From Nocardioides sp. Soil797 (GTDB lineage Bacteria; Actinomycetota; Actinomycetes; Propionibacteriales; Nocardioidaceae), in NCBI GenBank assembly GCA_001429555.1, contig LMSR01000015.1, forward strand, positions 171,969 to 235,968: a stretch of 64,000 bases of DNA. Reading direction: 5' to 3'. The notes beneath the pieces were generated by a model. That model had not been told where the DNA came from. It did no database searches and saw nothing but the letters and a program-made list of their open reading frames with translations. Below, one piece after another: positions 17,991 to 30,039 of this stretch (position 1 is its first letter; each line of letters begins with the position of its first letter). A program made the translations under genes and the position numbers.

Positions 17991-18069
17991 GCGTCGAACT
18001 GGCGTTTCTTGTTGCGCGAACCGGCGATTCTTGACGCTCGAGTGGTCAGTCTCGACGCTCGAGTGGTCA
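17991..18069. repeat. Short degenerate tandem repeat
   Basis: Four ~21-base units lie in a row. The first two share GAACYGGCGWTTCTTG (14 of 16 identical). The last two share the exact 16-mer GACGCTCGAGTGGTCA (18033-18048 and 18054-18069). The array starts right after the M20 stop and runs into the stop codon of the DUF5703 gene on the other strand. Confidence 0.6.
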
Positions 18070-18294
18070 CACGTAGTAGAACTCGGGTCGCGGCTGGCGG
18101 ATGATCTTGCGGCGGACCCGGATCCGGCGTACGCCGTCCTCGTGGATGCGCACGCTGCGCAACTCCCAGCCGCCGTTCTCGGCGCGTTCGACGAGGAGCC
18201 GGGTGACCGCGCTCCGGCTCAGGTCACGCGGCAGGGTGAACTGGTCGTACTCCCACTCGACGTTCTTCTTGAACGCGCGCCGCGCAACGGCCAT
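18067..18294 (-). CDS. DUF5703 family protein
   Basis: A 75-residue cytosolic protein with no membrane segment or signal. The stretch VEWEYDQFTLPRDLSRSAVT and the end RVRRKIIRQPRPEFYYV match my recollection of the actinobacterial DUF5703 family; function unknown. It lies four bases after the aldo/keto reductase stop on the same strand, so they form one transcript. Confidence 0.75.
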   Translation of the reverse strand: MAVARRAFKKNVEWEYDQFTLPRDLSRSAVTRLLVERAENGGWELRSVRIHEDGVRRIRVRRKIIRQPRPEFYYV

Positions 18295-18298
18295 TGCC

Positions 18299-19249
18299 TC
18301 ATTCTCCTCCGGACACGTCGTCGAGGGCTTCGACGAGCTCAGCGGGCAGGTTCAGTTCGTCGATGCCGAGTGCGGCCTTCAGCTGGGCCGACGTACGGGC
18401 TCCGACGATCGGCGCAGTGACTCCGGCGCGGTCACGCACCCACACGAGCGCCACCTCGAGGGGGGACCAGTCCAACCCCTCGGCCGCACGGACGACGGCC
18501 TCGACCACACGGGTCGACGGCTCGCCGAGGTAGTTGCCGACGAAGTTCGCAAAGTGTGGGGAGGCCGCGCGCGAGTCAGCGGGAGTGCCGTGGCGGTACT
18601 TCCCGGTCAGCACTCCGCGACCCAGCGGGGACCACGGGAGCACGCCGAGTCCCAGGGCGATGGCGGCCTCGATGACCTCGTGCTCCGCACTGCGGTTGAG
18701 CAGGGAGTACTCGACCTGCGTGGAGGCGAGGCTCGCCCGGCCCGGTACGGCCCGCTGCCAGGTCGCGGCCTGGGCGGTCTGCCAGCCGGAATAGTTGGAG
18801 ACGCCGACATAGGCCGCGCGTCCGGTGCTCACCGCATAGTCGAGCGCACTGAGGGTCTCCTCGAGAGGAGTGCCGTCGACCCAGGTGTGCACCTGCCAGA
18901 GGTCGACGTGGTCGACGCCCAGTCGCCGGAGGGACTGGTCGAGGGTGCTGATCAGGTGACCTCTGGAGACGTTGGTCTCCCGGTCGCCGCGGCGTCGCGA
19001 GATGCCAGCCTTCGTCGCCAGGACGACGTCGTCGCGGGGCACGATGTCTCCGAGCAGCCGGCCGATCAACTCCTCCGAGGCGCCGTCGCCGTAACCGGCC
19101 GCGGTGTCGAGCAGGGTGCCGCCGGCCTCGGTGAAGGCGATGAACTGATCGCGCGCCTCGTGTTCGTCGGTGTCGCGCCCCCAGGTGAGAGTCCCCAGTC
19201 CGAGCCGCGAAACCTTGAGGCCGGTCGATCCCAGGGCGCGTTGCTGCAT
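18299..19249 (-). CDS. Aldo/keto reductase
   Basis: NADPH-dependent (beta/alpha)8 oxidoreductase of 316 residues. The catalytic tetrad is visible: Asp48 and Tyr53 (LLDTAAGYGDG), Lys80 (LATKAG) and His121 (LWQVHTW). The NADPH site is suggested by LGVLPWSPLGRGVLTGKYR and the C-terminal IVGARTSAQL. Start ATG 19249 follows TACGGT (19262-19257) by seven bases. Physiological substrate unknown. First gene of a pair with DUF5703, divergent from uppP. Confidence 0.9.
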   Translation of the reverse strand: MQQRALGSTGLKVSRLGLGTLTWGRDTDEHEARDQFIAFTEAGGTLLDTAAGYGDGASEELIGRLLGDIVPRDDVVLATKAGISRRRGDRETNVSRGHLISTLDQSLRRLGVDHVDLWQVHTWVDGTPLEETLSALDYAVSTGRAAYVGVSNYSGWQTAQAATWQRAVPGRASLASTQVEYSLLNRSAEHEVIEAAIALGLGVLPWSPLGRGVLTGKYRHGTPADSRAASPHFANFVGNYLGEPSTRVVEAVVRAAEGLDWSPLEVALVWVRDRAGVTAPIVGARTSAQLKAALGIDELNLPAELVEALDDVSGGE

Positions 19250-19349
19250 GAGCGCAACCGTAGCCAGTCAGGCGTGGGCCCACCCTGAGGCTCGCCGAAA
19301 GTGGACGCCGTTCAGCATGGCGTCAGGTGGAAACCGTAGGCTGCGCGAC
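19250..19349. promoter_or_regulatory. Divergent leaderless promoters AKR/uppP
   Basis: Minus strand: TACGGT (19262-19257), seven bases before ATG 19249. Plus strand: TAGGCT (19337-19342), seven bases before GTG 19350. Confidence 0.5.
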
Positions 19350-20174
19350 GTGCTGGACTTCTTCAAAGCCATCGTCCTCGGCGTCATCCAAGGGCTCACC
19401 GAGTTCCTGCCGATCTCGAGCAGCGCCCACCTGCGGATCTTCCCCGAGTTCTTCGGGTGGTCCGATCCGGGTGCCGCCTTCACGGCCGTGATCCAGATCG
19501 GCACCGAGCTCGCCGTGCTGATCTATTTCCGCAAGGACATCTGGCGGATCGCCTCGATGTGGCTCAAGTCCCTCTTCAAGCCCGAGTACCGCGGCCACGT
19601 GGACGCCCGCATGGGCTGGTACGTCATCATCGGCTCGGTGCCGATCGTGATCCTCGGCATCTTCCTCAAGGACCTGATCGAGCGTGACTTCCGCAACTTG
19701 TGGGTCGTCGGCACCACGCTGATCGTCCTCGGCGTCGTGCTGGGGATAGCCGATCGGATCAGCGCTGGCGATCGCGCCATCAAGCAGATGAACCTCAAGC
19801 ACGCCGGCCTGCTCGGCGTCGCCCAGGCCTGCGCGCTGATCCCGGGGGTGTCCCGCTCCGGCGCCACGATCTCGATGGGCCGCTTCCTCGGCTACGACCG
19901 CGAAGCCGCCACCAGGTTCGCCTTCCTGCTGGCGATCCCGGCCGTTGTCGGCGCCGGGCTCTTCGAGCTGAAGGAGATCCCGCACGGGGAGAACTCCTAC
20001 GGCTGGGGGCCCACCATCACCGCCACCGTCGTCTCGTTCGTCGTCGGGTACGCCGCCATCGCCTGGCTGCTCCGTTATGTCTCCACGAAGTCCTACCTGC
20101 CGTTCGTGATCTATCGCATCGGCCTCGGTGCCCTCGTGCTGGCGCTGCTTGCCGGTGGCGTCATCGCCGCCTGA
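19350..20174 (+). CDS. uppP: Undecaprenyl-diphosphatase
   Basis: Integral membrane phosphatase (BacA type, 274 residues) that dephosphorylates undecaprenyl diphosphate and so recycles the lipid carrier for peptidoglycan; loss or excess affects bacitracin sensitivity. The signature QGLTEFLPISSSAHL is at about 13-27 and the second active-site motif LIPGVSRSGATISMGRFLG at about 168-186. Seven or eight hydrophobic helices. GTG 19350 is chosen from the leaderless -10; an upstream in-frame ATG at 19317 would add 11 polar residues. Confidence 0.95.
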   Translation: MLDFFKAIVLGVIQGLTEFLPISSSAHLRIFPEFFGWSDPGAAFTAVIQIGTELAVLIYFRKDIWRIASMWLKSLFKPEYRGHVDARMGWYVIIGSVPIVILGIFLKDLIERDFRNLWVVGTTLIVLGVVLGIADRISAGDRAIKQMNLKHAGLLGVAQACALIPGVSRSGATISMGRFLGYDREAATRFAFLLAIPAVVGAGLFELKEIPHGENSYGWGPTITATVVSFVVGYAAIAWLLRYVSTKSYLPFVIYRIGLGALVLALLAGGVIAA

Positions 20175-20371
20175 CCCGCACTCCCAGGTCTCCGTGGGCC
20201 AGCCGTTCCGTCGCGATTCAGCGAGCGGTCCGTTCGACATGCAGTTGACTCGTACGCCGACCCGGTTCACGCTCAGCTCGCCGCTCGATCGCCGCATCTG
20301 CATGTCGAACGGACCACGGCGGTCGAGGTCGCTGGCTGCAGGGAGCTCGATACGACCGACGCACGTGATCG
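20175..20371. terminator. Long inverted repeat between convergent uppP and corA
   Basis: An 18-bp perfect inverted repeat has arms at 20228-20245 and 20298-20315, separated by 52 bases. It sits in the middle of a 197-base gap between the 3' ends of two convergent genes. No other feature is seen in the gap. Confidence 0.5.
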
Positions 20372-21352
20372 TCAGAGCCAACCGGACTTCTTGAAGAACA
20401 CGAACACCAGCAGTGAGCTCAGCACCATCAGACCGAGCGCGAACGGATAACCGAAGGCCCAGTGCAACTCCGGCATGTGGTCGAAGTTCATGCCGTAGAT
20501 CGCCCCGACCAGCGTCGGTGCGGCGACCAGGCCCACACCCGCGGAGATCTTGCGCATGTCCTCGTTCTGCTGGACCGAGATGCGCGCCTGCTGTGCTTCG
20601 AAGGCCGACGACAGCAACGAGTCCAGGTTGTCGACGGTCTCCGCGACCCGGCTGAGGTGGTCGCCCACGTCGCGGAAGTACGGCGCCGCCTCACCCGACA
20701 TGCCAGGCACGGTGCCGGCCGCGGCTCGCCGGATCGGGTCACGCAGGGGGAGTACGGCGCGGCGCACCTCGGCCAGCTCGCGCTTCAACACGTAGATGCG
20801 AGGCGAGTCGTCGCTGCGCTCAGGGGCGAACACCGAGGCTTCCACCTCGTCGACATCCTCCTCGAGACTGGCACCCACGCTCTCGTAGGAGTCGACGACT
20901 CGGTCGCACACGGCATACACGACGGCCGTCGGCCCGTGCACGAGCAGCTCCTTCTTGCTCTCCAGGTAGCCCCGCGAGGAGTGCAGGTCCGAGCCCTTGC
21001 CGTGGCGGACGGTGACCACGAAGTCGGCGCCGACGAAGATGTTGATCTCTCCCGTCTCGACGGCGTCCTCCTCGTCGACGTACCAGAGCGTCTTGAGCAC
21101 GAGGAACAGCGAGTCGTCGTACTTCTCCAGCTTGGGACGCTGGTGTGCGTTGACCGCGTCCTCCACGGCCAGCGGGTGCAGGCCGAACACCTCGGCGACC
21201 GCGCTCAGCTCCTGCTCGCTCGGGTCCACCAGACCGACCCACACGAAGCTGTCGGGGGTGTCGCAACGCGACCGCACCGACTGCAGGTCGGCGATGTCGG
21301 CCTCGAGTGGAACCCTGACACCGTTGCGATAGAGCGCATTGTCGACGATCAC
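20372..21352 (-). CDS. corA: CorA family Mg2+/Co2+ channel
   Basis: Pentameric divalent-cation channel of 326 residues. A long cytosolic alpha/beta and helical N-terminal part is followed by two C-terminal transmembrane helices. The hallmark GMN motif (GAIYGMNFDHMPE) links them, and the protein ends with a short basic tail (FFKKSGWL). GTG 21352 is set by a TAGCCT hexamer (21365-21360) seven bases upstream. Divergent from the phosphatase gene with only 33 bp between them. Confidence 0.92.
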   Translation of the reverse strand: MIVDNALYRNGVRVPLEADIADLQSVRSRCDTPDSFVWVGLVDPSEQELSAVAEVFGLHPLAVEDAVNAHQRPKLEKYDDSLFLVLKTLWYVDEEDAVETGEINIFVGADFVVTVRHGKGSDLHSSRGYLESKKELLVHGPTAVVYAVCDRVVDSYESVGASLEEDVDEVEASVFAPERSDDSPRIYVLKRELAEVRRAVLPLRDPIRRAAAGTVPGMSGEAAPYFRDVGDHLSRVAETVDNLDSLLSSAFEAQQARISVQQNEDMRKISAGVGLVAAPTLVGAIYGMNFDHMPELHWAFGYPFALGLMVLSSLLVFVFFKKSGWL

Positions 21353-21385
21353 GGGTGTGAGGCTACGCCCGTTACGCTCACACGC
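21353..21385. promoter_or_regulatory. 33-bp back-to-back leaderless promoters
   Basis: TAGCCT (minus, 21365-21360) serves corA and TACGCT (plus, 21373-21378) serves the phosphatase, each exactly seven bases from its start codon. The two hexamers are only seven bases apart, so each -35 region must lie inside the other gene. Confidence 0.55.
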
Positions 21386-22087
21386 ATGGCAACGGTGATC
21401 CTCGTTCGACACGGACGCAGCTCGGCGAACACCAGTGGCGTGCTCGCCGGTCGCTCGGGCGGTGTACGACTCGACGAGACCGGCGCCTCCCAAGCACAAC
21501 AGGCCGCGGCACGGCTGGCCCAGGTTCCGTTGGCCGCGGTGGTCTCCAGCCCGTTGGAGCGTTGCCGCCAGACCGCGCGCCGCATCGCCGATGCCCAGGC
21601 CCCACCACTCGACCTGCGTATCGATCGCGGCATCGTCGAATGCGACTACGGCGACTGGACCGGCCGGCCCATCAAGGAGCTGGCCAAGGAGAAGCTGTGG
21701 GCAACGGTGCAGCAACAGCCGTCGGCCGCTGCCTTCCCGGGCGGCGAGTCGCTCCACGCGATGCAGGCACGTTCCGTGGCCGCCGTACGCCGCATGGACG
21801 CCGAGGTGACTGCCTCCCACGGGGAGGACGCCGTGTGGGTGGCCGTCAGCCACGGCGACATCATCAAGTCGGTGCTCGCTGACGCCCTCGGCCTGCATCT
21901 TGACCTGTTCCAACGCATTCATGTCGACCCGGCCTCGATCTCGATCATCCGCTACACCACGACCCGTCCGTTCGTGCTCGGCACCAACACTCACGACGGG
22001 GACCTCGCCTGGCTCAAGCCGCCAAAGAAGCGTCGTTCGCGCCACAAGGCGGACGCGGTCGTCGGCGGCGGCGCCGGACCGGAATAG
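21386..22087 (+). CDS. Histidine phosphatase family protein (MSMEG_4193 type)
   Basis: A 233-residue branch-1 phosphoglycerate-mutase-like protein. The catalytic RHG is in ILVRHGRSSANT at residues 8-10, PLERCRQTA follows, the acid/base Glu is in DRGIVECDYGDWTG, and the second His is in VWVAVSHGDIIKSV. The C-terminus is basic (PPKKRRSRHKAD). It heads the run with DUF3090, the SCO1664-type protein and mshC, a neighbourhood I recall as conserved in actinobacteria. Substrate unknown. Confidence 0.85.
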   Translation: MATVILVRHGRSSANTSGVLAGRSGGVRLDETGASQAQQAAARLAQVPLAAVVSSPLERCRQTARRIADAQAPPLDLRIDRGIVECDYGDWTGRPIKELAKEKLWATVQQQPSAAAFPGGESLHAMQARSVAAVRRMDAEVTASHGEDAVWVAVSHGDIIKSVLADALGLHLDLFQRIHVDPASISIIRYTTTRPFVLGTNTHDGDLAWLKPPKKRRSRHKADAVVGGGAGPE

Positions 22088-22097
22088 GGTTGGTGCC
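22085..22097 (+). promoter_or_regulatory. Leaderless -10 overlapping the phosphatase stop codon
   Basis: TAGGGT (22085-22090) begins with the TAG stop of the phosphatase gene and ends seven bases before ATG 22098 of DUF3090. Confidence 0.45.
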
Positions 22098-22676
22098 ATG
22101 GCTCCCGTGATCCACGAGTTCGACCCGCCCGACCGCTTCGTCGCCGGGACCGTCGGCGAGCCCGGCGACCGTACGTTCTTCCTCCAGGCGCGCCAGGGCG
22201 GGCGACTGGTCAGCGTCTCGTTGGAGAAGCAGCAGGTGGCGGTCCTGGCCGAGCGCATCGACGACCTTCTCGACGAGCTGATGAACAACGCCGAGACCCA
22301 GGGTGTGATCCCGGCGGTGGCGCCGCTCGACCTCGACGATGCCGGTCCGCTCGAGCAGCCGATCGAGGAGGAGTTCCGGGCCGGCACGATGACGCTCTCC
22401 TGGGAGACCGAGGTGGAACGTGTCGTGATCGAGGTGTTCCCGTTCAACGAGGCCGCCGTGGTCAGCCCCGACCAGGTCGACGAGGACTTCACCGAGCCGG
22501 AACCCGAGGAGGTCTTCCTGGTTCGCATCAGCGCCGGTGCTGCGCGCGCGTTCGTCAAGCGTTCTGCCCAGGTCATCGACGCAGGGCGGCCCTCGTGCCC
22601 GTTCTGCGGCGGTGCCATCGACCCCGACGGCCACCTGTGCGTGCGGGCGAACGGCTTCCGGCGCAGGAATCCGTGA
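22098..22676 (+). CDS. DUF3090 family protein
   Basis: A 192-residue cytosolic protein of the conserved actinobacterial DUF3090 (YjbR-unrelated) family. The N-terminal VIHEFDPPDRFVAGTVGEPG and FFLQARQGGRLVSVSLEKQQ are characteristic as I recall them. The C-terminus carries a zinc-ribbon-like CPFCGGAIDPDGHLC. Biochemical function is unknown. It overlaps the next gene by four bases (GTGA), so the two are coupled. Confidence 0.85.
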   Translation: MAPVIHEFDPPDRFVAGTVGEPGDRTFFLQARQGGRLVSVSLEKQQVAVLAERIDDLLDELMNNAETQGVIPAVAPLDLDDAGPLEQPIEEEFRAGTMTLSWETEVERVVIEVFPFNEAAVVSPDQVDEDFTEPEPEEVFLVRISAGAARAFVKRSAQVIDAGRPSCPFCGGAIDPDGHLCVRANGFRRRNP

Positions 22677-23473
22677 CCCAGGTGATGCCCGGGCCTGCCA
22701 GTTCGAGCGACCCGGTGCCGGCCAGCGCCATCTCCGTCGGTGAGCTCGAGATCGTGGGCCGGGTGATGCCGGCCTCCAACGCCACGTTCATCGGGCTGGT
22801 CTCCGGCCTCCAGGTGGCCTACAAACCGGTTGCCGGTGAGCGCCCGCTGTGGGACTTCCCCGACGGGAATCTCGCCCAGCGTGAGGTCGCGGCGTACGCC
22901 GTCTCCGAGGCGTTGGGTTGGAACGTGGTGCCGACGACCGTCCTGCGCGACGGACCGCACGGACCCGGCATGGTGCAGGCGTGGGCCGAACCCGACATCG
23001 AGGTGGCCCCGATCGACGTGGTCCCCGAGGGAACCCTCCCGGACGGGTATCTCCACGTCTTCGACGCGGTCGGGCCCGACGACGAGCCCGTCGCGCTGGT
23101 CCACGAGGACTCGCTACCGCTGCGCCGGATGGCGGTCTTCGACGTCATCATCAACAACGGCGACCGCAAGGGCGGCCACGTGCTGGCCATCACCGACGGG
23201 CACCGCTTCGGTGTCGACCACGGCGTCTCCTTCCATGTCGACAACAAGCTGCGCAGCGTGCTTTGGGGCTGGCTCGGGGAGGCACTGCGGCCGGACGAGA
23301 TCGAGGCGGTACGTCGAGTCCGTGACGACGACGCACTCGGGCGCAGGCTGGCCGACCTGATCACCCCGGTCGAGCTGGACGCATTCCACACGCGGTGCGA
23401 GGTACTCCTGACGGCCGGCGTGCTCCCGGCGCCGTCGGGTGAGTGGCCCGCCATCCCGTGGCCCGCCTTCTGA
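22673..23473 (+). CDS. SCO1664 family protein (PI3/PI4-kinase-like conserved hypothetical)
   Basis: A 266-residue conserved actinobacterial protein. NATFIGLVSGLQVAYKPVAG has a lysine placed like the ATP lysine of lipid-kinase folds, and VFDVIINNGDRKGGH followed by FGVDHGVSFH resembles the catalytic (NNxDR) and metal-binding (DHG) loops of that superfamily. No experimental role is known to me. The GTG overlaps the DUF3090 stop, and mshC follows 24 bases later. Confidence 0.78.
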   Translation: MTQVMPGPASSSDPVPASAISVGELEIVGRVMPASNATFIGLVSGLQVAYKPVAGERPLWDFPDGNLAQREVAAYAVSEALGWNVVPTTVLRDGPHGPGMVQAWAEPDIEVAPIDVVPEGTLPDGYLHVFDAVGPDDEPVALVHEDSLPLRRMAVFDVIINNGDRKGGHVLAITDGHRFGVDHGVSFHVDNKLRSVLWGWLGEALRPDEIEAVRRVRDDDALGRRLADLITPVELDAFHTRCEVLLTAGVLPAPSGEWPAIPWPAF

Positions 23474-23497
23474 GGTGCGTTGGTTAGGCTGCGCAGC

Positions 23498-24724
23498 ATG
23501 CGCACGTGGTCAGCTCCGCAGGTTCCGTCCCTGCCCGTCCGAGGCCCCCAGGTCTCCATGCACGACACGTCACGGGATGCCGTCGTGCCGACGACACCGG
23601 GTGACGAGGCACGTCTCTATGTCTGCGGCATCACGCCGTACGACGCGACGCACATGGGCCACGCCGCCACCTACGTCGCCTTCGACCTGCTCAACCGGGC
23701 CTGGCGCATCGCCGGCCACGAGGTCCACTACGTCCAGAACGTCACTGACGTCGACGACCCGTTGCTCGAGCGGGCGACCAAGGTCGGCGTGCTCTGGGAG
23801 GAGCTTGCTCTGCGGGAGACGCAGCTGTTCCGTGAGGACATGGAGGCCCTCCGGGTGCTGCCTCCCCGCGCCTACATCGGTGCGGTCGAGTCGATTCCGC
23901 TGGTCATCGACCTGATCGAGAAGCTGCGCGCAGCAGGCTCGATCTACACGGTCGACACCGATCTGTACTTCTCGGTGACTGCCGACCCGGCCTTCGGTGA
24001 GGTCTCCGGGTGGACCCGTGAGCAGATGCTCGAGGTCTTCGGTGAGCGCGGGGGAGACCCGGAGCGTGCCGGCAAGAAGGACCCGCTCGACTGCGTCGTC
24101 TGGCGTGGTGAGCGTGAGGGTGAGCCGGCGTGGGACAGTCCCTTCGGGCCCGGACGACCTGGCTGGCACATCGAGTGTGCCGCAATCGCGCTCCAGCACC
24201 TCGGCGCCACCTTCGACGTGCAGGGTGGCGGCAGCGACCTGGTCTTCCCGCACCACGAGATGTCGGCCGGTGAGGTGCAGGTGGCCGAGCGCGGTGAGGC
24301 GTTCGCGCGTGCCTACGCCCACGCCGGCATGGTCGCCTACGACGGCGAGAAGATGTCGAAGTCGAAGGGCAACCTGGTCTTCGTCTCCGCGCTGCGGATG
24401 AGCGACGTCGACCCGATGGCGATCCGGCTGACCCTGCTGCGCCACCACTACCGCTCCGACTGGGAGTGGACCGATGACCAGCTCTGGACCTCGGTGGACA
24501 CCTTGGCCGCCTGGCGCGAGACCCTCGCTGCTGGTGCCGGCGCGCCGGCAGCACCCGTGGTTGACGCCGTACTCGCGGCCCTGGCCGACGACCTCAACGC
24601 GCCTGTCGCCCTCGAGGCGATCGAGGCATGGTTCGCAGCGACGAAGGCGGGCGACAGTTCCGACCCCGCTGCCGCGGACTCGATCCGAGCGCTGCTCGAC
24701 GCCTCCCTGGGCCTGGCTCTCTGA
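23498..24724 (+). CDS. mshC: Cysteine--1-D-myo-inosityl 2-amino-2-deoxy-alpha-D-glucopyranoside ligase
   Basis: Mycothiol-biosynthesis ligase of 408 residues, a class I cysteinyl-tRNA synthetase homologue that joins cysteine to GlcN-Ins using ATP. The HIGH-like motif is [10 protein letters not shown], and the KMSKS motif is [13 protein letters not shown]. Zinc ligands appear in [10 protein letters not shown] and [14 protein letters not shown]. Too short for CysRS (no anticodon-binding domain). ATG 23498 is fixed by TAGGCT (23485-23490) seven bases upstream. It shows that the host uses mycothiol as its thiol buffer. Confidence 0.95.
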   Translation: MRTWSAPQVPSLPVRGPQVSMHDTSRDAVVPTTPGDEARLYVCGITPYDATHMGHAATYVAFDLLNRAWRIAGHEVHYVQNVTDVDDPLLERATKVGVLWEELALRETQLFREDMEALRVLPPRAYIGAVESIPLVIDLIEKLRAAGSIYTVDTDLYFSVTADPAFGEVSGWTREQMLEVFGERGGDPERAGKKDPLDCVVWRGEREGEPAWDSPFGPGRPGWHIECAAIALQHLGATFDVQGGGSDLVFPHHEMSAGEVQVAERGEAFARAYAHAGMVAYDGEKMSKSKGNLVFVSALRMSDVDPMAIRLTLLRHHYRSDWEWTDDQLWTSVDTLAAWRETLAAGAGAPAAPVVDAVLAALADDLNAPVALEAIEAWFAATKAGDSSDPAAADSIRALLDASLGLAL

Positions 24725-24734
24725 CCAACCCCGA

Positions 24735-24780
24735 GACGTCATACGAACCGGTCGCCGGAGCAGCCACCTCGTATGACGTC
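24735..24780. terminator. Inverted repeat between convergent mshC and PAC2
   Basis: Perfect 12-bp arms GACGTCATACGA (24735-24746) and TCGTATGACGTC (24769-24780) with a 22-base spacer fill most of the 73-base gap between two convergent genes. Likely a bidirectional terminator; no T-tract. Confidence 0.5.
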
Positions 24781-24797
24781 CTGCCGGACAACAGGGG

Positions 24798-25643
24798 TCA
24801 GTCGGTGTTGCGGCGCTTGAGGTAGCGCTCGAACTCACGCGCGATCGCCTCACCGGATGCCTCGGGGAGATCCGCCGTGTCGCGCGTCTCCTCGAGCGCC
24901 CGCACGTAGTCGGCGATGTCCTCTTCCTCCTGAGCGAGCTCGTCGACGCCGCGCTCCCAGGCCCGGGCCTCCTCCGGCAGGTCGAGCAGCGGGATGCCGG
25001 CCTCGAGCAGGTCCTCGAGCTGACCGACCAGCGCCAGCGTCGCCTTGGGGCACGGCGGCTGGGCCACGTAGTGGGGCACCGCCGCCCAGTAGGAGACCGA
25101 CGGGATGTCGAGCAGCACGCACGCATCCTGGAAGACACCTACGATGCCGGTCGGGCCCTCGTACGTCGACTGCTCGAGCTTGAGCCGGTCGACCAGGTCG
25201 GGTTCGGTGGCGGTTCCGGTCACCGGGATCGGACGGGTGTGCGGGGTGTCGGCGAGCAGCGCGCCGAGCGTGATCACCATCGAGCCGCCGAGGTCGTCGC
25301 ACGCGGCCAGCAGCTCGGCACAGAACTGGCGCCAGCGCATGTTCGGCTCGAGCCCGCGCACGAGGATCACGTCGCGGTCCATGCCCGGGGGAGAGGCGAC
25401 CGCGATCTCCGTGGTCGGCCAGGTCAGGGACCGGTGGCCACGTGCGTCTGTGCCGACGACGGGGCGATTCATCTGGAAGTCGTAGAAGTCCTCCGGGTCG
25501 ACCCGTGCCACCACGCGGGCCGCCCACACGTCGATGAGGTGGTCGACCACCGACGAGGCGGCATCCGCTGCGTCGTTCCAGCCCTCGAATGCGGCAATCA
25601 CCACCGGGTTCACCAACTCCGGGACATCGTCCATCTCAATCAT
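24798..25643 (-). CDS. PAC2 family protein
   Basis: A 281-residue member of the PAC2 (proteasome assembly chaperone 2-like) family, common in actinobacteria next to mshC. Typical stretches are NPVVIAAFEGWNDAADAASSVVDHL at the start, GLEPNMRWRQFCAELL, ITLGALLADTPHTRPIPVTG and PTGIVGVFQDAC. The C-terminal helix is acidic. Function in bacteria is unknown. ATG 25643 is chosen because TAGGCT (25655-25650) ends six bases before it; a GTG one codon upstream is the alternative. Confidence 0.87.
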   Translation of the reverse strand: MIEMDDVPELVNPVVIAAFEGWNDAADAASSVVDHLIDVWAARVVARVDPEDFYDFQMNRPVVGTDARGHRSLTWPTTEIAVASPPGMDRDVILVRGLEPNMRWRQFCAELLAACDDLGGSMVITLGALLADTPHTRPIPVTGTATEPDLVDRLKLEQSTYEGPTGIVGVFQDACVLLDIPSVSYWAAVPHYVAQPPCPKATLALVGQLEDLLEAGIPLLDLPEEARAWERGVDELAQEEEDIADYVRALEETRDTADLPEASGEAIAREFERYLKRRNTD

Positions 25644-25759
25644 CACTTCAGCCTAGTGCGGGCGACTGAAGATGCCGCGTAGCCCGTGCAGGGATTCGTT
25701 CGTTGTCAGGCTTTGGTGTCAGCATGCGGGAAGCACGTCCACAACCTGGACGGCCTGCC

Positions 25760-25797
25760 TACGCTGAATGATGTCCGCTACCTCGGAGAGGAATCTC
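25760..25797 (+). promoter_or_regulatory. metH promoter and ribosome binding site
   Basis: TACGCT (25760-25765) gives an expected transcript start near 25772. GGAGAGG lies six bases before GTG 25798. Two ATG codons at 25768 and 25771 are too close to the -10 to be translated from this transcript. Confidence 0.45.
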
Positions 25798-29520
<3,723 letters not shown>

Positions 29521-29600
29521 CCCTCCGAGCACCCCGATGCACCGGTCGGCTGAGTACGCGGGCGGATGTGCCCAGCTGTCGATCGGAGCATGGTGAGGGC

Positions 29601-29993
29601 ATGAGACTCACCATCGAGGCAGTTCTGAGGGCCGCCGTCCTGGTCGCCGCACCCGTGCTCTTCCTGGCCTGGCTGGAGCGCGGGATGGGTGACTCCGCCG
29701 ACGCAGACATCGGTGGGGGTGCGATGGCGCTGCTGCTGGTCAAGGTCATCGCAGGGGCCTGGTTCCTCTTCGACGCCAGCCGCCGCGACGTGCGTCCTCT
29801 GACCGTCCTGTGGGTGGTCGCCCTGTGCCTGATGGCGGTGGCCTCCGCGGCCCGCAACGCGGTCCAGGGCGACCCGGTAAGCGACCTGGTCTTCACCATC
29901 CCCCTGGTTGCTGTGATGGCCGGTCTTCCCGCTCTCGCGGGCGGCGCCATCGGCGCCGGCATCAGGCGGGGGCGCCGAGCCCACGCGGGCTGA
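29601..29993 (+). CDS. Small four-helix integral membrane protein, unknown
   Basis: A 130-residue protein with about four hydrophobic stretches (around 8-25, 43-60, 68-84 and 98-118) and an Arg-rich end (GIRRGRRAHAG). I recognise no family. ATG 29601 is preferred because it begins directly before the first helix (MRLTIEAVLRAAVLVAAPVLF) and GGTGAGG lies just upstream. It follows metH by 80 bases on the same strand. Confidence 0.55.
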   Translation: MRLTIEAVLRAAVLVAAPVLFLAWLERGMGDSADADIGGGAMALLLVKVIAGAWFLFDASRRDVRPLTVLWVVALCLMAVASAARNAVQGDPVSDLVFTIPLVAVMAGLPALAGGAIGAGIRRGRRAHAG

Positions 29994-30039
29994 TCCGTCA
30001 TCTCGGGGCGTCCTAGGATGGCTGCGTACGCACATCCTC

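Noticed and set aside
18033-18069. CRISPR-like array
   Set aside because: Units are only 21 bp, degenerate, with no unique spacers of constant length.
25656-25797. Cobalamin riboswitch upstream of metH
   Set aside because: The gap is about 150 bases, shorter than most B12 riboswitches, and I found no B12-box-like sequence.
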